NCBI RefSeq assembly: GCF_002742335.1
Contig: NZ_MDGR01000007.1
Span: 1,678,501-1,742,500 of the forward strand
DNA length: 64,000 nucleotides
DNA from: Reichenbachiella sp. 5M10
GTDB lineage: Bacteria > Bacteroidota > Bacteroidia > Cytophagales > Cyclobacteriaceae
Direction of reading: 5' to 3'
A program made the position numbers and the translations under genes. The notes beneath the pieces were generated by a model. That model did no database searches, was not told the origin of the DNA, and saw only the letters and a list, made by a program, of their open reading frames with translations. The number at the start of each line of letters is the position of its first letter. Position 1 is the first letter of the stretch. This document shows positions 16,091 to 26,169 of this stretch, one piece after another.

Positions 16091-18745
16091 ATGCAAAATG
16101 CCAAGGTTCATTTTCGGGATTCTATCGTCAGCCGTTTCGGGTTGTTTTTCGTGGGGATGATGGTGATCGCTATGGCAGTCTCAGGATATCTCGTCTACCG
16201 TGAATCGTCGCAAGTGATCGTGACGCACAGTCAGCAGCGCATCAGACATAGTTCTCGTTTGGCCAAGCAAAATTTCTATGATCTCCTCCAGATCATCTCC
16301 AATGATATAGCAATCGTGACACACAGTTCGTCCGTTGATCAATTGGTGGCTAACCCAAGCCGCCAATCCGCAGATGAGCTTAAGCATAGTTTTCGTGTGA
16401 TGCTGGCCAATAAACCGGACTATTTTCAGATACGGATACTTGATGTGCTAGACCATGGCAAAGAACTCATACGTTTTGATAAACAAGGAGGGACCGTACT
16501 AGAAGTGCCCGACAGCTTGCTCCAGTACAAAGGAGACAAGGATTACTACCTTGGGGCACTACGCTCCGCCAAAGGAGGGTATTATTTTTCGGCTATCAAT
16601 CTCAACGAAGAGTATGGAATAGTCAGCAAACCCTATACTCCGACACTCCGTGCGGTAGGTTGTGTCTACGATGATTTTGGTCAGCTGCGTGCGATGGTGG
16701 TCATCAACGTAGACTTGACGCGGTATTATCATGAACTAGAACAACTCATCGCTTCAGAGTCTCAGCTTTTTATCACCAACAGCGAAGACGAGTATTTGTT
16801 TGCGCCAGATAAGTCCAAGTGTTTTGGTAGGCAACTGGAGACAGGGCATTCTTTGTACAAAGATTTCAATCTCAACACGTGGCATTTGATCGCTGCGGCT
16901 CCTGAGTTTTCATTTATGCGAGATAAGGAGGGCAAGCGCTACCTCTATCATGCCGAGAAGCTATCGTACGCTGAGGGACAGCAGGAGATCTACTTGATTT
17001 CTTTTATGGAAAGCGAGGCTCTGTTTGCTAGTGCCAATCGAGTACGTGCTGATTCACTCAAAATTGTAGGTGCTGCCATGCTGTTGCTGGTAGTTTTGGT
17101 CTTGGTGTTTGTCCGGTTGATTGCCCGTCGAGTCGGAGTGGTGACACAAGCGATCCTGTCGTATGAGTACAGTGACGACTCTTCTCATGTGGTGCAGTTG
17201 CCTCGCAAGAGACGGGATGAGATAGGCCTCTTAGGGGGGGCTTTTGCCAACATGCGCGAACGCATCGACCGACAAGTCATGGAGCTCAAGGAGGCACTGC
17301 GCAGGGAGCAACAGGCTATCAGTGATCGAGACGAATTTTTGCAAAACATGAGCCATGAGTTGCGTACTCCACTCAATGCTATTTTGGGCTTGACCCATCT
17401 GATTGAAAAGAATAACCCTGCACCGCAGCAGCGGCCTATGTTGGACTCGCTCAAACGCAGTACTACCAACCTTTCGGACCTGATGTATGATATATTGGAC
17501 CATCAAAAGCTGTTGGAGGGAAAAGTGACGATTCACCTCGAACCACACAATTTGAACGATTTGTTACAAGATATTTTTGCGAGTTATCAATATGAGGCGG
17601 TCAACAAGAGGTTGAAATGGGAGATGGAGGTCGAGGAGGAGGTCAAGCAGCGCGTATACTTGACGGATGCGTTGCGTTTCAAACAAGTGGTGACCAATTT
17701 GGTGGTCAATGCGATCAAGTATACCGGTGAGGGACGCGTATGCTTGGTTGCACGTCATGCTGCGAGAGGGGTTGAAATCTCGGTATCGGACACAGGCCGT
17801 GGCATCCAGTCTGAAAATTTGGCACGGATAAAACAGCGGTTTTATCGCGAAAACGAGCATGTCGGAACACAGCGGAATGAAGGGTTTGGTTTGGGACTGT
17901 CGATAGTGAAACAAATCGTCGATTTGTTTCAAGGAAAATTAGAGGTGACCTCTACCTATGGTGAGGGGTCGACATTTACAGTGTGTTTGCCTTTTGAGGA
18001 AGCCTCTGTAGGCCATAGTTCTCAGCGCGTAGCAAAAAAAGAAAGTGTACTGCCTCGACTTCATAGAGTACATGAAGTATTGCACATAGAAGATGACGAA
18101 GCAGCTCTACTGCTGGTTCGTCACTGTTTGGACCAACCCCAAATCCGCCTTACTCAAGTCCGCACCATCACAGAGGTACAACAGCAATTGGCTGATCGTA
18201 GGCCTGAGTTGATTTTGAGTGATTTGATGTTGTGTGATCATGTGATGGATATGGACTTGCAAAAGATCCAGGCAAAGTATCCGGACCTTTTGGTTGTGGT
18301 GTTGTCCGCTTTTGATACCGATCGTACCCAGCGAATCAGTCCATATGTACTTCAAAAGCCATTTGATCTTGGGGAGCTTTTGGACCTAGTCCTGATGGTA
18401 CTGGGAGATACAGAGTATCAGCGGCCACAATTTCAGACGGTTTTTGCGCAATACGACAATAACCCTGTGCATATCGAGCGTTATTTGGCTCTACTGATTC
18501 GTGAGTTTGAAGAATATGTACTGCGGATAGCGGAGGTCTACGCTCAGCCTTCTGCCAAGGAATGGAAGGCGATCATGCATCGAATCATTACGCATATCAA
18601 GGCCCTAAATCTTGACAACTTGGGAGAAGTGCTACCTCAGGAGCTAGGGGATTTGACTGAGGCTAGATACGATAGAGTGATGGATTGTATGCGCTATTAT
18701 TTGTGCTGTTTTCGGGCTACCTCTCGCCTCAATTCAAAAGGCTAA
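16091..18745 (+). CDS. Hybrid sensor histidine kinase with receiver and HPt-like tail
   Basis: An 884-residue membrane kinase. Transmembrane helices lie at about 17-36 and 323-343; between them is a periplasmic sensor of dCache type (DYYLGALRSAKGGYYFSAIN). A HAMP-like linker follows, then HisKA with SHELRTP (H422) and an ATPase domain (N540 region, DTGRGI, GFGLGLSIVK). Next comes a receiver with EDDE at 667-670, D711 as phosphoacceptor, a conserved S at 739 and K756. The last 100 residues contain ITHIKALNLDNLGEVL, which matches the HPt pattern HxxKAxxxxLG with H835. The 3' end overlaps the convergent LytTR gene by 17 bases. Confidence 0.9.
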   Translation: MQNAKVHFRDSIVSRFGLFFVGMMVIAMAVSGYLVYRESSQVIVTHSQQRIRHSSRLAKQNFYDLLQIISNDIAIVTHSSSVDQLVANPSRQSADELKHSFRVMLANKPDYFQIRILDVLDHGKELIRFDKQGGTVLEVPDSLLQYKGDKDYYLGALRSAKGGYYFSAINLNEEYGIVSKPYTPTLRAVGCVYDDFGQLRAMVVINVDLTRYYHELEQLIASESQLFITNSEDEYLFAPDKSKCFGRQLETGHSLYKDFNLNTWHLIAAAPEFSFMRDKEGKRYLYHAEKLSYAEGQQEIYLISFMESEALFASANRVRADSLKIVGAAMLLLVVLVLVFVRLIARRVGVVTQAILSYEYSDDSSHVVQLPRKRRDEIGLLGGAFANMRERIDRQVMELKEALRREQQAISDRDEFLQNMSHELRTPLNAILGLTHLIEKNNPAPQQRPMLDSLKRSTTNLSDLMYDILDHQKLLEGKVTIHLEPHNLNDLLQDIFASYQYEAVNKRLKWEMEVEEEVKQRVYLTDALRFKQVVTNLVVNAIKYTGEGRVCLVARHAARGVEISVSDTGRGIQSENLARIKQRFYRENEHVGTQRNEGFGLGLSIVKQIVDLFQGKLEVTSTYGEGSTFTVCLPFEEASVGHSSQRVAKKESVLPRLHRVHEVLHIEDDEAALLLVRHCLDQPQIRLTQVRTITEVQQQLADRRPELILSDLMLCDHVMDMDLQKIQAKYPDLLVVVLSAFDTDRTQRISPYVLQKPFDLGELLDLVLMVLGDTEYQRPQFQTVFAQYDNNPVHIERYLALLIREFEEYVLRIAEVYAQPSAKEWKAIMHRIITHIKALNLDNLGEVLPQELGDLTEARYDRVMDCMRYYLCCFRATSRLNSKG

Positions 18746-19418
18746 TTTTCTTCATGAGTTCCTTTTCGTAGCTTGAGCTGATCGATATTTCCTCTTGGCC
18801 AATGACAAGGTCACTGCTGCTGATCGTGTCAATGCTGTGGACGTTGACGATGCAGGAGCGATGTACCCGTTGAAAATGTGTGGGTAGCTTTTGCTCGAGC
18901 TCTTTGAGTGTCATGAGCGTCAGTACTTTCTTGTGTTCAAAGATGAGCTCGACATAGTTTCCAGCAGATTTGATGTAGAGGACTTGATCCAAATTTACTT
19001 TGGTCCATTGGTTGCCGTCTTTGATGAACAAGTGTTTGTCGTCTTGGCTAGTGGATGACTCAGTCAAATTTTTGGCTTTTTGGACGCCTTTGAAGAAGCG
19101 AGCAAACTCAATGGGCTTGGCGAGGTAGTCGATGATTTGGTCGTAGTTGTAGGACTCTAGCGCAAACTCCTTGTTGGCAGTGATCATGATGACTGCTGTA
19201 CGTCCTTGGATCAGAGGGAGGATTTCTTTGCCAGAAATGTCCGGTAGGTCATAGTCGAGTAGGATTAGATCAAAGTGATTTTGTGAGATGAGATTGACCG
19301 ATTCAAAACCGCTGTTGGTGGTGGTGACTTGCGAAATGTAGTCCACCTTGGAACAGAAATGCTGCAGCAAATCACAGATCAACGGATCATCATCAACTAT
19401 CAAACAATGCATGCTCAT
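18729..19418 (-). CDS. LytTR-family response regulator
   Basis: A response regulator of 229 residues. The receiver starts at CLIVDDDPLICD; D in LILLDYDLPD is the phosphoacceptor, with TANKEFALESY and the K in YLAKPIEF. The LytTR DNA-binding domain covers the last 100 residues (LYIKSAGNYVELIF, LPTHFQRVHRSCIVNV). I start at the ATG at 19416-19418 because it places the receiver at the N-terminus; an upstream TTG-type start would add 20 unlikely residues. It faces the hybrid kinase and could be its output partner; that pairing is inference. Confidence 0.92.
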   Translation of the reverse strand: MSMHCLIVDDDPLICDLLQHFCSKVDYISQVTTTNSGFESVNLISQNHFDLILLDYDLPDISGKEILPLIQGRTAVIMITANKEFALESYNYDQIIDYLAKPIEFARFFKGVQKAKNLTESSTSQDDKHLFIKDGNQWTKVNLDQVLYIKSAGNYVELIFEHKKVLTLMTLKELEQKLPTHFQRVHRSCIVNVHSIDTISSSDLVIGQEEISISSSYEKELMKKISLLN

Positions 19419-19650
19419 TCGGTTTTGGTTCCAAACCAAATTTACTTCTGAAAAGAAGAATGAAAGAGTGAAATGCATAAAAAATGAGAGCGAAGGGGGT
19501 AGAATTGATTTCTGTTTGAGAAGAGGTATTGGGAGTCAGACGGGTGGGGAAGGAGAGCTGCTTGCGTATAGGTGAATCACCTAAATATGCTTTTTGTGCT
19601 GTTTTTGGAGTGATTGTTGAATCCATCCAGTCAAATCAACATCATATGCT

Positions 19651-20208
19651 ATGAAACAGCAACAGGATTGTCACAGCACGGAAGAGAGTCTATGGCAGGG
19701 GATCGTGAGCCAGTTGTCGGACGCTTATGTCGAAGAGGTCTTTCGGCTCAGACAGGTGGACGAAAAATTGAAGCCTTTAGTGACCAGCGAACTACTGATT
19801 TACCTTGGTCTATTGATTGGATCAAAGCTCAATGAAGATGTATCGGAGCATACGGCGCTTCAAGTGATCAAGTACTATATGAGGAGAGTCTATGACAAAG
19901 GGAAGTCTCTAGGGATACCCTATCATCGGATCATCAGCAAAGCCTCGTCGAGACACGATTTTTATTTGACAGGGCTTTTTGAGAAGGATCGTTCTGAGGA
20001 TTTTTTGCGGACTGCCGGGATGCAGTGGTTTCAGTTTCCTTTGCAAGAGATAGACGGAGAGATACGTCCATATGAGTTCGATTTTTCAGTATATTTTTCT
20101 GATTTGAATGTCGTCTCGGAAGTGCTCTTCAAAATTGCCCCCAATTATGCCAACGGTATATTGGCCTCTTTGAAACAAGAAGTGCCGTCGTTTATTTTGC
20201 ACAATTGA
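19651..20208 (+). CDS. Conserved-looking protein of unknown function
   Basis: A 185-residue soluble protein that I do not recognise. The N-terminal 100 residues look helical and charged (EEVFRLRQVDEKLKPL, ALQVIKYYMRRVYDKGKSLG); the C-terminal half is more strand-like (YEFDFSVYFSDLNVV). There is no signal peptide or membrane segment. It is a single gene between the LytTR regulator and the propeller-MCP gene, closed by a strong terminator. Position among signalling genes suggests, but does not show, a signalling role. Confidence 0.7.
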   Translation: MKQQQDCHSTEESLWQGIVSQLSDAYVEEVFRLRQVDEKLKPLVTSELLIYLGLLIGSKLNEDVSEHTALQVIKYYMRRVYDKGKSLGIPYHRIISKASSRHDFYLTGLFEKDRSEDFLRTAGMQWFQFPLQEIDGEIRPYEFDFSVYFSDLNVVSEVLFKIAPNYANGILASLKQEVPSFILHN

Positions 20209-20235
20209 GTAGGAGAGTAGAGCGCTAGTGATCAA

Positions 20236-20286
20236 TACAAACCTACTCTGCCATGACCAAATCATGACAGAGTAGGTTTGTTTTTT
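20236..20286. terminator. Strong bidirectional terminator
   Basis: Arms CAAACCTACTCTG and CAGAGTAGGTTTG are perfect complements, with an inner CATGA/TCATG extension, and the hairpin is followed by six T at 20281-20286. It separates the unknown gene from the convergent propeller-MCP gene. Confidence 0.85.
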
Positions 20287-20300
20287 AGAGGGGCAGTGAA

Positions 20301-23300
20301 TTATGTGTCTTTGTTAGATTTTAACATGAATTTACCTGCGGCTTCTTGTAGGATTTTGGAGATCTCATTGAGTCGTTGGGATTTTTGCGAGTAGTTGTTC
20401 ATGCCAGAGACAAGTTCATTGGCAGATGCGGCGACTTCTTCTGTGCCAGCAGCTGTTTGTTCGGCGATCACGACCACACTCTCGATGGCAGTGACGACTT
20501 GATTGATGTTTTCGGTTTGCTGCTGTGTAGCTGATAAGATCTCTTCAGAAAAACTCAAGGTATGATTGGAGGCTTCTCTGATTTCCTCAAATACCTTGGA
20601 TACACCCTGCGAAGCTTCTACTCCTTTGAGTACGCTGTTGCTCATGGTCTCCATGAGCTGAGCTGCTTCGGAGGTGTCTTTCTGCACATCGTTGATGAGT
20701 TGCTCGATTTCTTTGGTAGAGGATTTGGAGCTTTCGGCTAGTTTGCGAATTTCGTCAGCGACTACCGCAAATCCTCGACCTGCATCTCCTGCCTGTGCTG
20801 CTTCGATGGCAGCATTGAGGGCCAGGAGGTTGGTTTGGTTGGCGATGTTGGCGATCACTCCGAGTACACGGTGGATTTCTTGTGATCGTTCTTTGAGTAT
20901 GCGCATAGAATTGTTGGTCATGCCGGAGTATTCTGAGATCTCGCCCATGCTGTCCGATACATTATTGACCATGACTTTGCCTTCTTCACTTCTTTTTGCC
21001 CCCTCTTTGGCTACTTGATTGATACTTTGCGATTTGCTGGCCATGTCTTCGGAAGCTTGACGGATGCCTTCCACGATCGTAGAAGACTCATCGACTTTGG
21101 TGACTTGGGTCTGGGCGCCATTGCTCATTTGCGAGATAGCTGAGGCGATCTCTTCGGTATTTCGGGTCATTTCCTCACTCGATAGGAGCATCTCTGTAGA
21201 GGATTCCTCGATGGTGTTGGCATTGACAGTGATTTGATTCAGTAGGTCGTTGAGATTGGTGAGTGCCAAGTTGAAATTGTTGGTGAGACTCAGTATCTCC
21301 CCTTTGGCATGTATATCGAGGCTTTGCGACAAGTCTCCGCTAGCCATAGACTGTACCATGTGGTTGATCGAATGGATCGGAGCGACGACCGCATCAAAGA
21401 GTTTGTTGATGGATTCGCTGAGATCTTTCCATTGTCCTTCTTTGTTTTCAGTGTTTATTCTGGCACTGAAATTTCCCGATTCGACAGCCTCGTTGATGAC
21501 GTGATTGGTGTCGTTGATCGAACTGCTCAGGTTGTCGTTTTGCATGCGCAAACCGGCATTGCGAGACTGTACTTCTGCGACTGCTTCATCAAGCTTGGCT
21601 TGGAGTTCAGCTTTCTGGATTTTGGTTTGTTGCTTTTTGTGACGGACATAGAGAAATATCCCCGTAGCTATGGATACAATCATGAGCAATCTAAACCACC
21701 ATGTCTCCCACCATGGCGGAGTGACCGTGATGATCACCGATGTTCCGATTTCATTCCATACACCGTCGTTGTTGGAGGCTTTGACATGAAAGGTGTATGA
21801 GCCTGCCGGGAGGGTGGTATAGGTAGCGGAGGTTTGATTGCCGATGTAGTTCCATTCCTCATCGATTTCTTCCATCATGTAGGCATAGCTGTTTTTTTCT
21901 GGACGTGTGTAGTTGAGCGCGATGAACTCTATCGAAAAGATGTTGTGGGTGTAGTCCAGGTGAATCTCTTTTGCTTCGGAGATGTTTTTGTTCAATATCG
22001 CTCCATCTTCGTCAGAGGGCACGACAGATTTGTTGAATACCTTGAAGTCAGTAAGGGTCACTTCAGGTATGATAGGGTTCTTTTTGATTTGCTCGGGATA
22101 GAAGCGATTGAAGCCATCACTGCCTCCAAAAAACATCTCTCCCCACGAGGTAGTGATCGAAGCGCCCATGTTGAAGAAATTGCCTTGGAGACCGTCTCCT
22201 TTGTCGTACGAGCTGATCTTAATGTTTGACTTTTGGCCTTTTTCATTTAGGCTCGTTTTTGAGAGACCACTGCCAGAGCTGATCCACAGATTTCCTTCTT
22301 GGTCTAGCTCCATGGATTTGATGGCATTGCTTGGCAATCCACTTTCTTTGTCAAATATCTGGAATCCACCACTTGAAGGGATGAAAAGATTGATTCCTCG
22401 GTTTTCTGTGCCCACCCAGAGATCTCCTTCTTCGGTCAATAGGATGTTTGAAACCGCATTTTCACTTAGACTATTGGGGTTATTGGGGTCGTTTGAGAAA
22501 ACCTGAGATTCATAGGTGGCTGTTGCACGGTCTACTTTGATATGGTATACACCATTGCTGGTACCCAACCAGAGGTTGCCGTCCGTATCCGCTTGCATGG
22601 TACGGATGTTCATGTTGATTTCTATGGTTTCGTCGTTCTTTGGCCGAAAATGTTCAAATACACCTGTAGACGCATCGAAATAATCGAGTCCCGTTCCCCA
22701 GGTGCCGACCCAAAAGTGGCTAGGATTTAGGTCATCCTTGGCCAAAGAAAATACATTGTTGATCCCTATCGATTGTGGATTGAGTGGGTCATTGAGGTAG
22801 TTGGTGAATTTGTTCTTTTGCACATCGTAGTAGGTCAGTCCTCCTGCCCATGTACCTATCAGCACATTGTCCCGGTCATCGACAACCAATTTGAGTACCG
22901 CGTTGTTGGGTAGACTGTTGGGGTCGTCTGGGTTGTGTTCGTAGTGTGTCAGGGTGTTGGTTGCGACATCAAAGTAGTCCATGCCATAGCCGTCAGCTCC
23001 GATCCACAGATTCCCTTTTGAGTCTTCCGCAAAGGTATTGACGGCACTTTTGGTCAAGGCGTTCTTTTCATCGATCACCTTTGTGAATGCTTTTTGGTAA
23101 GGGTCCATCAAGTCTAGCCCCTTGTCAAAACTTCCAATCCATATTCTCTGGTTGCTGTCTTGGGTAATCGCCCATATGGAGTTGGAGTGGATGCTCGAGG
23201 GATTGGACGGATCGGGCTTGAGATGCGTAAATTGCTCCGATTGGATGTCCAAAATGTCCAATCCTCCGTTTTCTATCCCTATCCACAGATTACCTTCTTG

Positions 23301-24119
23301 GTCACTCATGATATCCAAGATTCTGATGAGATATAGAGAGTTTTCGTTGGGCTGGGGGGTGTATTTTTTGATCGAAAAATTACTATTTCCTGTGTCGACG
23401 AGTTTGTAGAGTCCTGCTTCCCAGCTGCCTAACCAAATGTTGCCATAGATGTCTTCTGTAGCACTTTTGATGTTGAGGTTGTAGTTGTGATTGAGCACTT
23501 CTTTGATTTTTCCGTCTTCATTCATCATGAATGCCTTAGCACCTACGAACCAGATTCTGTTTTTTGAGTCTTCAAAAATGAATTGGATGTCCTCTCCATC
23601 GAGGTGCCGGACAATCAATTTGTTGGTCTTCGCATCCAGTACATCTACACCATTGTTGGCTACCCATACTTGGTCTTTCGAATCACAAAATACATGTGAG
23701 GCAAAACCATTGGTCACGCTATTGGGGTCGTTGGGGTCTGGGGTCAAGTTGGTGAAATTGTGATGCGCTCTGCTGTAGCGACTGACACCTCCTCCATGAG
23801 CAATCCATAGGTCACCATCACTGGTCTCATCGATGTAGTTGATGTAGGGGTGTTTGAGGCTTAGGCTATCGTTTTTGACGGGTTCAAATACGTCATATTT
23901 GAGGCCGTTGTATCGGTTGAGGCCATTTCGCGTCCCGATCCAGATGTAGCCTTGGTGGTCTTCGAAGATCGTAGTGACATTGTTGTCGGACAGGCCGCCA
24001 ATATTTCGAAATTTGTACTCGTTGTGTTGCTGCGCACTCACGGTGAGTACTGCGAAAAGTAAAATAAGTGTCAGCCTTATGCTTAGGCCAAACCATCTTT
24101 CATGCATCATTTTTCCCAT
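20301..24119 (-). CDS. Propeller sensor fused to methyl-accepting chemotaxis signalling domain
   Basis: A 1272-residue membrane protein with an unusual order. A signal peptide (about 10-29) leads into sensor propeller blades at about 38-690 ([42 protein letters not shown]) and a Y_Y_Y domain at about 735-798. One transmembrane helix lies at 807-825, then a coiled coil. Two HAMP-like units at about 872-960 precede a full MCP signalling domain, with the conserved hairpin tip [20 protein letters not shown] at 1092-1111 and [15 protein letters not shown] after it. In place of a kinase the propeller is therefore joined to a receptor that would work through CheA/CheW. No che genes are in the window. 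A structured leader lies upstream. Confidence 0.93.
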   Translation of the reverse strand: MGKMMHERWFGLSIRLTLILLFAVLTVSAQQHNEYKFRNIGGLSDNNVTTIFEDHQGYIWIGTRNGLNRYNGLKYDVFEPVKNDSLSLKHPYINYIDETSDGDLWIAHGGGVSRYSRAHHNFTNLTPDPNDPNSVTNGFASHVFCDSKDQVWVANNGVDVLDAKTNKLIVRHLDGEDIQFIFEDSKNRIWFVGAKAFMMNEDGKIKEVLNHNYNLNIKSATEDIYGNIWLGSWEAGLYKLVDTGNSNFSIKKYTPQPNENSLYLIRILDIMSDQEGNLWIGIENGGLDILDIQSEQFTHLKPDPSNPSSIHSNSIWAITQDSNQRIWIGSFDKGLDLMDPYQKAFTKVIDEKNALTKSAVNTFAEDSKGNLWIGADGYGMDYFDVATNTLTHYEHNPDDPNSLPNNAVLKLVVDDRDNVLIGTWAGGLTYYDVQKNKFTNYLNDPLNPQSIGINNVFSLAKDDLNPSHFWVGTWGTGLDYFDASTGVFEHFRPKNDETIEINMNIRTMQADTDGNLWLGTSNGVYHIKVDRATATYESQVFSNDPNNPNSLSENAVSNILLTEEGDLWVGTENRGINLFIPSSGGFQIFDKESGLPSNAIKSMELDQEGNLWISSGSGLSKTSLNEKGQKSNIKISSYDKGDGLQGNFFNMGASITTSWGEMFFGGSDGFNRFYPEQIKKNPIIPEVTLTDFKVFNKSVVPSDEDGAILNKNISEAKEIHLDYTHNIFSIEFIALNYTRPEKNSYAYMMEEIDEEWNYIGNQTSATYTTLPAGSYTFHVKASNNDGVWNEIGTSVIITVTPPWWETWWFRLLMIVSIATGIFLYVRHKKQQTKIQKAELQAKLDEAVAEVQSRNAGLRMQNDNLSSSINDTNHVINEAVESGNFSARINTENKEGQWKDLSESINKLFDAVVAPIHSINHMVQSMASGDLSQSLDIHAKGEILSLTNNFNLALTNLNDLLNQITVNANTIEESSTEMLLSSEEMTRNTEEIASAISQMSNGAQTQVTKVDESSTIVEGIRQASEDMASKSQSINQVAKEGAKRSEEGKVMVNNVSDSMGEISEYSGMTNNSMRILKERSQEIHRVLGVIANIANQTNLLALNAAIEAAQAGDAGRGFAVVADEIRKLAESSKSSTKEIEQLINDVQKDTSEAAQLMETMSNSVLKGVEASQGVSKVFEEIREASNHTLSFSEEILSATQQQTENINQVVTAIESVVVIAEQTAAGTEEVAASANELVSGMNNYSQKSQRLNEISKILQEAAGKFMLKSNKDT

Positions 24120-24139
24120 GTTGTAGTCTATACTGCTTT

Positions 24140-24233
24140 TAATTTAGACAATAGTTGCTAAACAATCTGTTTAGCCTCGATACTATTGACCCATATCGTG
24201 TTGGAAATCAATAGTACAATGAAATCTAAATTA
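24140..24233 (-). promoter_or_regulatory. Nested inverted repeats: possible structured leader or operators
   Basis: Three perfect inverted repeats are nested just upstream of the propeller-MCP start. An outer 9-bp pair joins 24140-24148 and 24225-24233. It encloses an 8-bp hairpin with a 3-base loop (24157-24175, GCTAAACAATCTGTTTAGC) and a 9-bp hairpin with an 18-base loop (24181-24216, arms TACTATTGA/TCAATAGTA). As RNA this would be a three-way junction ending about 20 bases before the start codon. Confidence 0.45.
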
Positions 24234-24394
24234 GTTGGGATAGTGGGTGGAATATTCGATGACTGTTTGGATTATATCTCCAGTCTCAGAATGTTTTCGA
24301 AAATAGAGAAGATGCTTGGTACCACCAAGGGTTGGCTCTAGAATATTTTGAGAGGAAAGAGAAGAGTACGCTTCATAGTGAGTCCATCGCGCGA

Positions 24395-25207
24395 CTATGC
24401 CAAGACAAAGGAGCGCATGCCAATGGCACTCATCTCGATGGTTTCGTTGAAGAATGTCAACTGATCCTGTGGATTTCGTAGCGCCAAGGTATAGAGCATG
24501 GGGAGGTAATGCTCGTTGGTAGGGATGGATAGTAGCGCTTCCGTGCCAAGATTGGCATAATGGATCAAAGACTGATGGTCTTGGTTTTCGATCATGCTTT
24601 TGATGCGCGAGTCAAATGCTAGCGCCCAGTCGTAGGGTTGATCTGAGTTCCATCTGGCTTGACGCAAATTATGGATGCTGTTGCCGCTCCCTACGATCAG
24701 GATGCCTTTGTGTCGTAGCGCTTTCAATTCCTCGCCTAGGGCATAGTGAGCGGCTGGCGACATGTGGTGATCCAGACTGAGCTGAAATACAGGTACGTCT
24801 GCCTTTGGAAACATCTTGATGAGCACGGACCAAGTGCCGTGATCGAGACCCCATTCGTGATCTTCCTCCACGGTATGCGTTTTGACTTGCTGAATGAGCA
24901 GGTGAGCTGCCTCTGGGGCTCCAGGAGCGGGGTACTGCACCTCGAATAACTCCTTTGGGAATCCCCCGAAATCATGGATAGTCTGTGGTTTGGGAGCCAT
25001 GGTCACCAAGGTGCCGCGTGTCTGCCAGTGGGCGGAGATGCAGAGGATGGCTTTGGGCTGTATGCCCTCGGCCATTTTTCGCCAGTTGGCAGTGGTTTCA
25101 TTCTCTAGGATGGCGTTCATGGGGTTGCCATGCCCGACGAAGAGTACAGGCATTCGCTCCGTACTAGCAAATCCTGAAGCAAGGCTATCGAAGGATTGGA
25201 GGTTCAT
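24395..25207 (-). CDS. ygiD: DODA-type extradiol dioxygenase (YgiD family)
   Basis: A 270-residue member of the class III extradiol dioxygenase family related to 4,5-DOPA dioxygenase. Metal ligands are expected in VGHGNPMN, ISAHWQTRG and near LDHGTWSVL; QLSLDHHMSPAAHY and GSGNSIHNL are family signatures. It begins two bases after the cysM stop, so it belongs to the cysE-cysM-ygiD unit. Its substrate in bacteria is unclear; a link with cysteine synthesis is not established and is suggested only by position. Confidence 0.9.
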   Translation of the reverse strand: MNLQSFDSLASGFASTERMPVLFVGHGNPMNAILENETTANWRKMAEGIQPKAILCISAHWQTRGTLVTMAPKPQTIHDFGGFPKELFEVQYPAPGAPEAAHLLIQQVKTHTVEEDHEWGLDHGTWSVLIKMFPKADVPVFQLSLDHHMSPAAHYALGEELKALRHKGILIVGSGNSIHNLRQARWNSDQPYDWALAFDSRIKSMIENQDHQSLIHYANLGTEALLSIPTNEHYLPMLYTLALRNPQDQLTFFNETIEMSAIGMRSFVLA

Positions 25208-25209
25208 CC

Positions 25210-26103
25210 TTAGTCTGAGAACAGTCCAGAACTCAAATAGCGATCTCCACGGTCACAGATGATCGAGACGATCGTAGCAGGCTCTGTGAGGGTTTTGGCG
25301 AGTGCTACGGCAGAGTGCATCGCACCGCCGCTACTCATGCCTGCGAGTATGCCCGTTTCTTTGGCGAGACGCTTGGTCATGATGACTGCTTGTTCTTTGC
25401 TCACGTAGAGGATCTCGTCGACACGTGCATCGTCATAAATCTCTGGGAGAAACTCCGGAGACCATTTGCGGATGCCCGGGATACTGTCGCCCTCCTGTGG
25501 CTGTACGCCTATGATCTGAATGTCCTTGTTTTGCTCCTTGAGGTACATGGAGTTGCCCATGATGGTGCCCGTCGTGCCCATGCTGGAGACAAAGTGAGTC
25601 ACTTTTCCTTCGGTGTCTTTCCAGATTTCGGGCCCTGTCGTGTTGTAGTGGGCGTGGTAGTTGTCGTCATTGGCGAACTGGTTGAGCATGACGTATCCTT
25701 CTTCCTCCACCATTTCGTCTGCGATGGTACGAGAGAGTTCGATGGTTCCTTCTTCGGGTGTCAGGACTACTTTGGCGCCATAGGCGGTCATCGTATCGAT
25801 GCGCTCCTGTGTGGAGTTTTCGGGCATCACGAGGGTGATATCCATGTCAAAGGATGCCGCGACCATGGCCAGTGCGATACCAGTATTGCCACTGGTCGCC
25901 TCGACGAGTTTGGTCTCACGGGTGATTTCGCCGCGTTTGAGTGCCTCGTTGATCATGAAAAATGCCGGACGATCCTTGACACTCCCTCCCGGGTTGTTGC
26001 CCTCTAGTTTGCCGTAGATCTCTACGTGATCGGGGATCTCAGGGAGCAGTACTCTGACGAGGGGTGTGTTGCCGATTAAATCACTGATATTTTGAGCTGA
26101 CAT
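25210..26103 (-). CDS. cysM: Cysteine synthase B (O-acetylserine sulfhydrylase)
   Basis: A 297-residue PLP enzyme that makes cysteine from O-acetylserine and sulfide or thiosulfate. The N-terminus ISDLIGNTPLVRV, the Schiff-base lysine in GGSVKDRPAFFM, the substrate loop EATSGNTGIALAM and the PLP-phosphate loop SSMGTTGTIMG are clear. The short length and GSVKDRPA context favour CysM over CysK. It lies between cysE and ygiD on the same strand. Confidence 0.93.
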   Translation of the reverse strand: MSAQNISDLIGNTPLVRVLLPEIPDHVEIYGKLEGNNPGGSVKDRPAFFMINEALKRGEITRETKLVEATSGNTGIALAMVAASFDMDITLVMPENSTQERIDTMTAYGAKVVLTPEEGTIELSRTIADEMVEEEGYVMLNQFANDDNYHAHYNTTGPEIWKDTEGKVTHFVSSMGTTGTIMGNSMYLKEQNKDIQIIGVQPQEGDSIPGIRKWSPEFLPEIYDDARVDEILYVSKEQAVIMTKRLAKETGILAGMSSGGAMHSAVALAKTLTEPATIVSIICDRGDRYLSSGLFSD

Positions 26104-26169
26104 AAGTTTTGCTTTCTAAATTGGTTTTGAACGAACGGATCACAAACGGGTTGGATTCGCGACCTGCAT

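Noticed and set aside
19571-19581. Palindrome GGTGAATCACC before the unknown gene
   Set aside because: Short (five-base arms) and single; not enough to call an operator.
25315-26007. Plus-strand frame over cysM
   Set aside because: Antisense to the enzyme gene, rich in C, V, G and H without a domain pattern.
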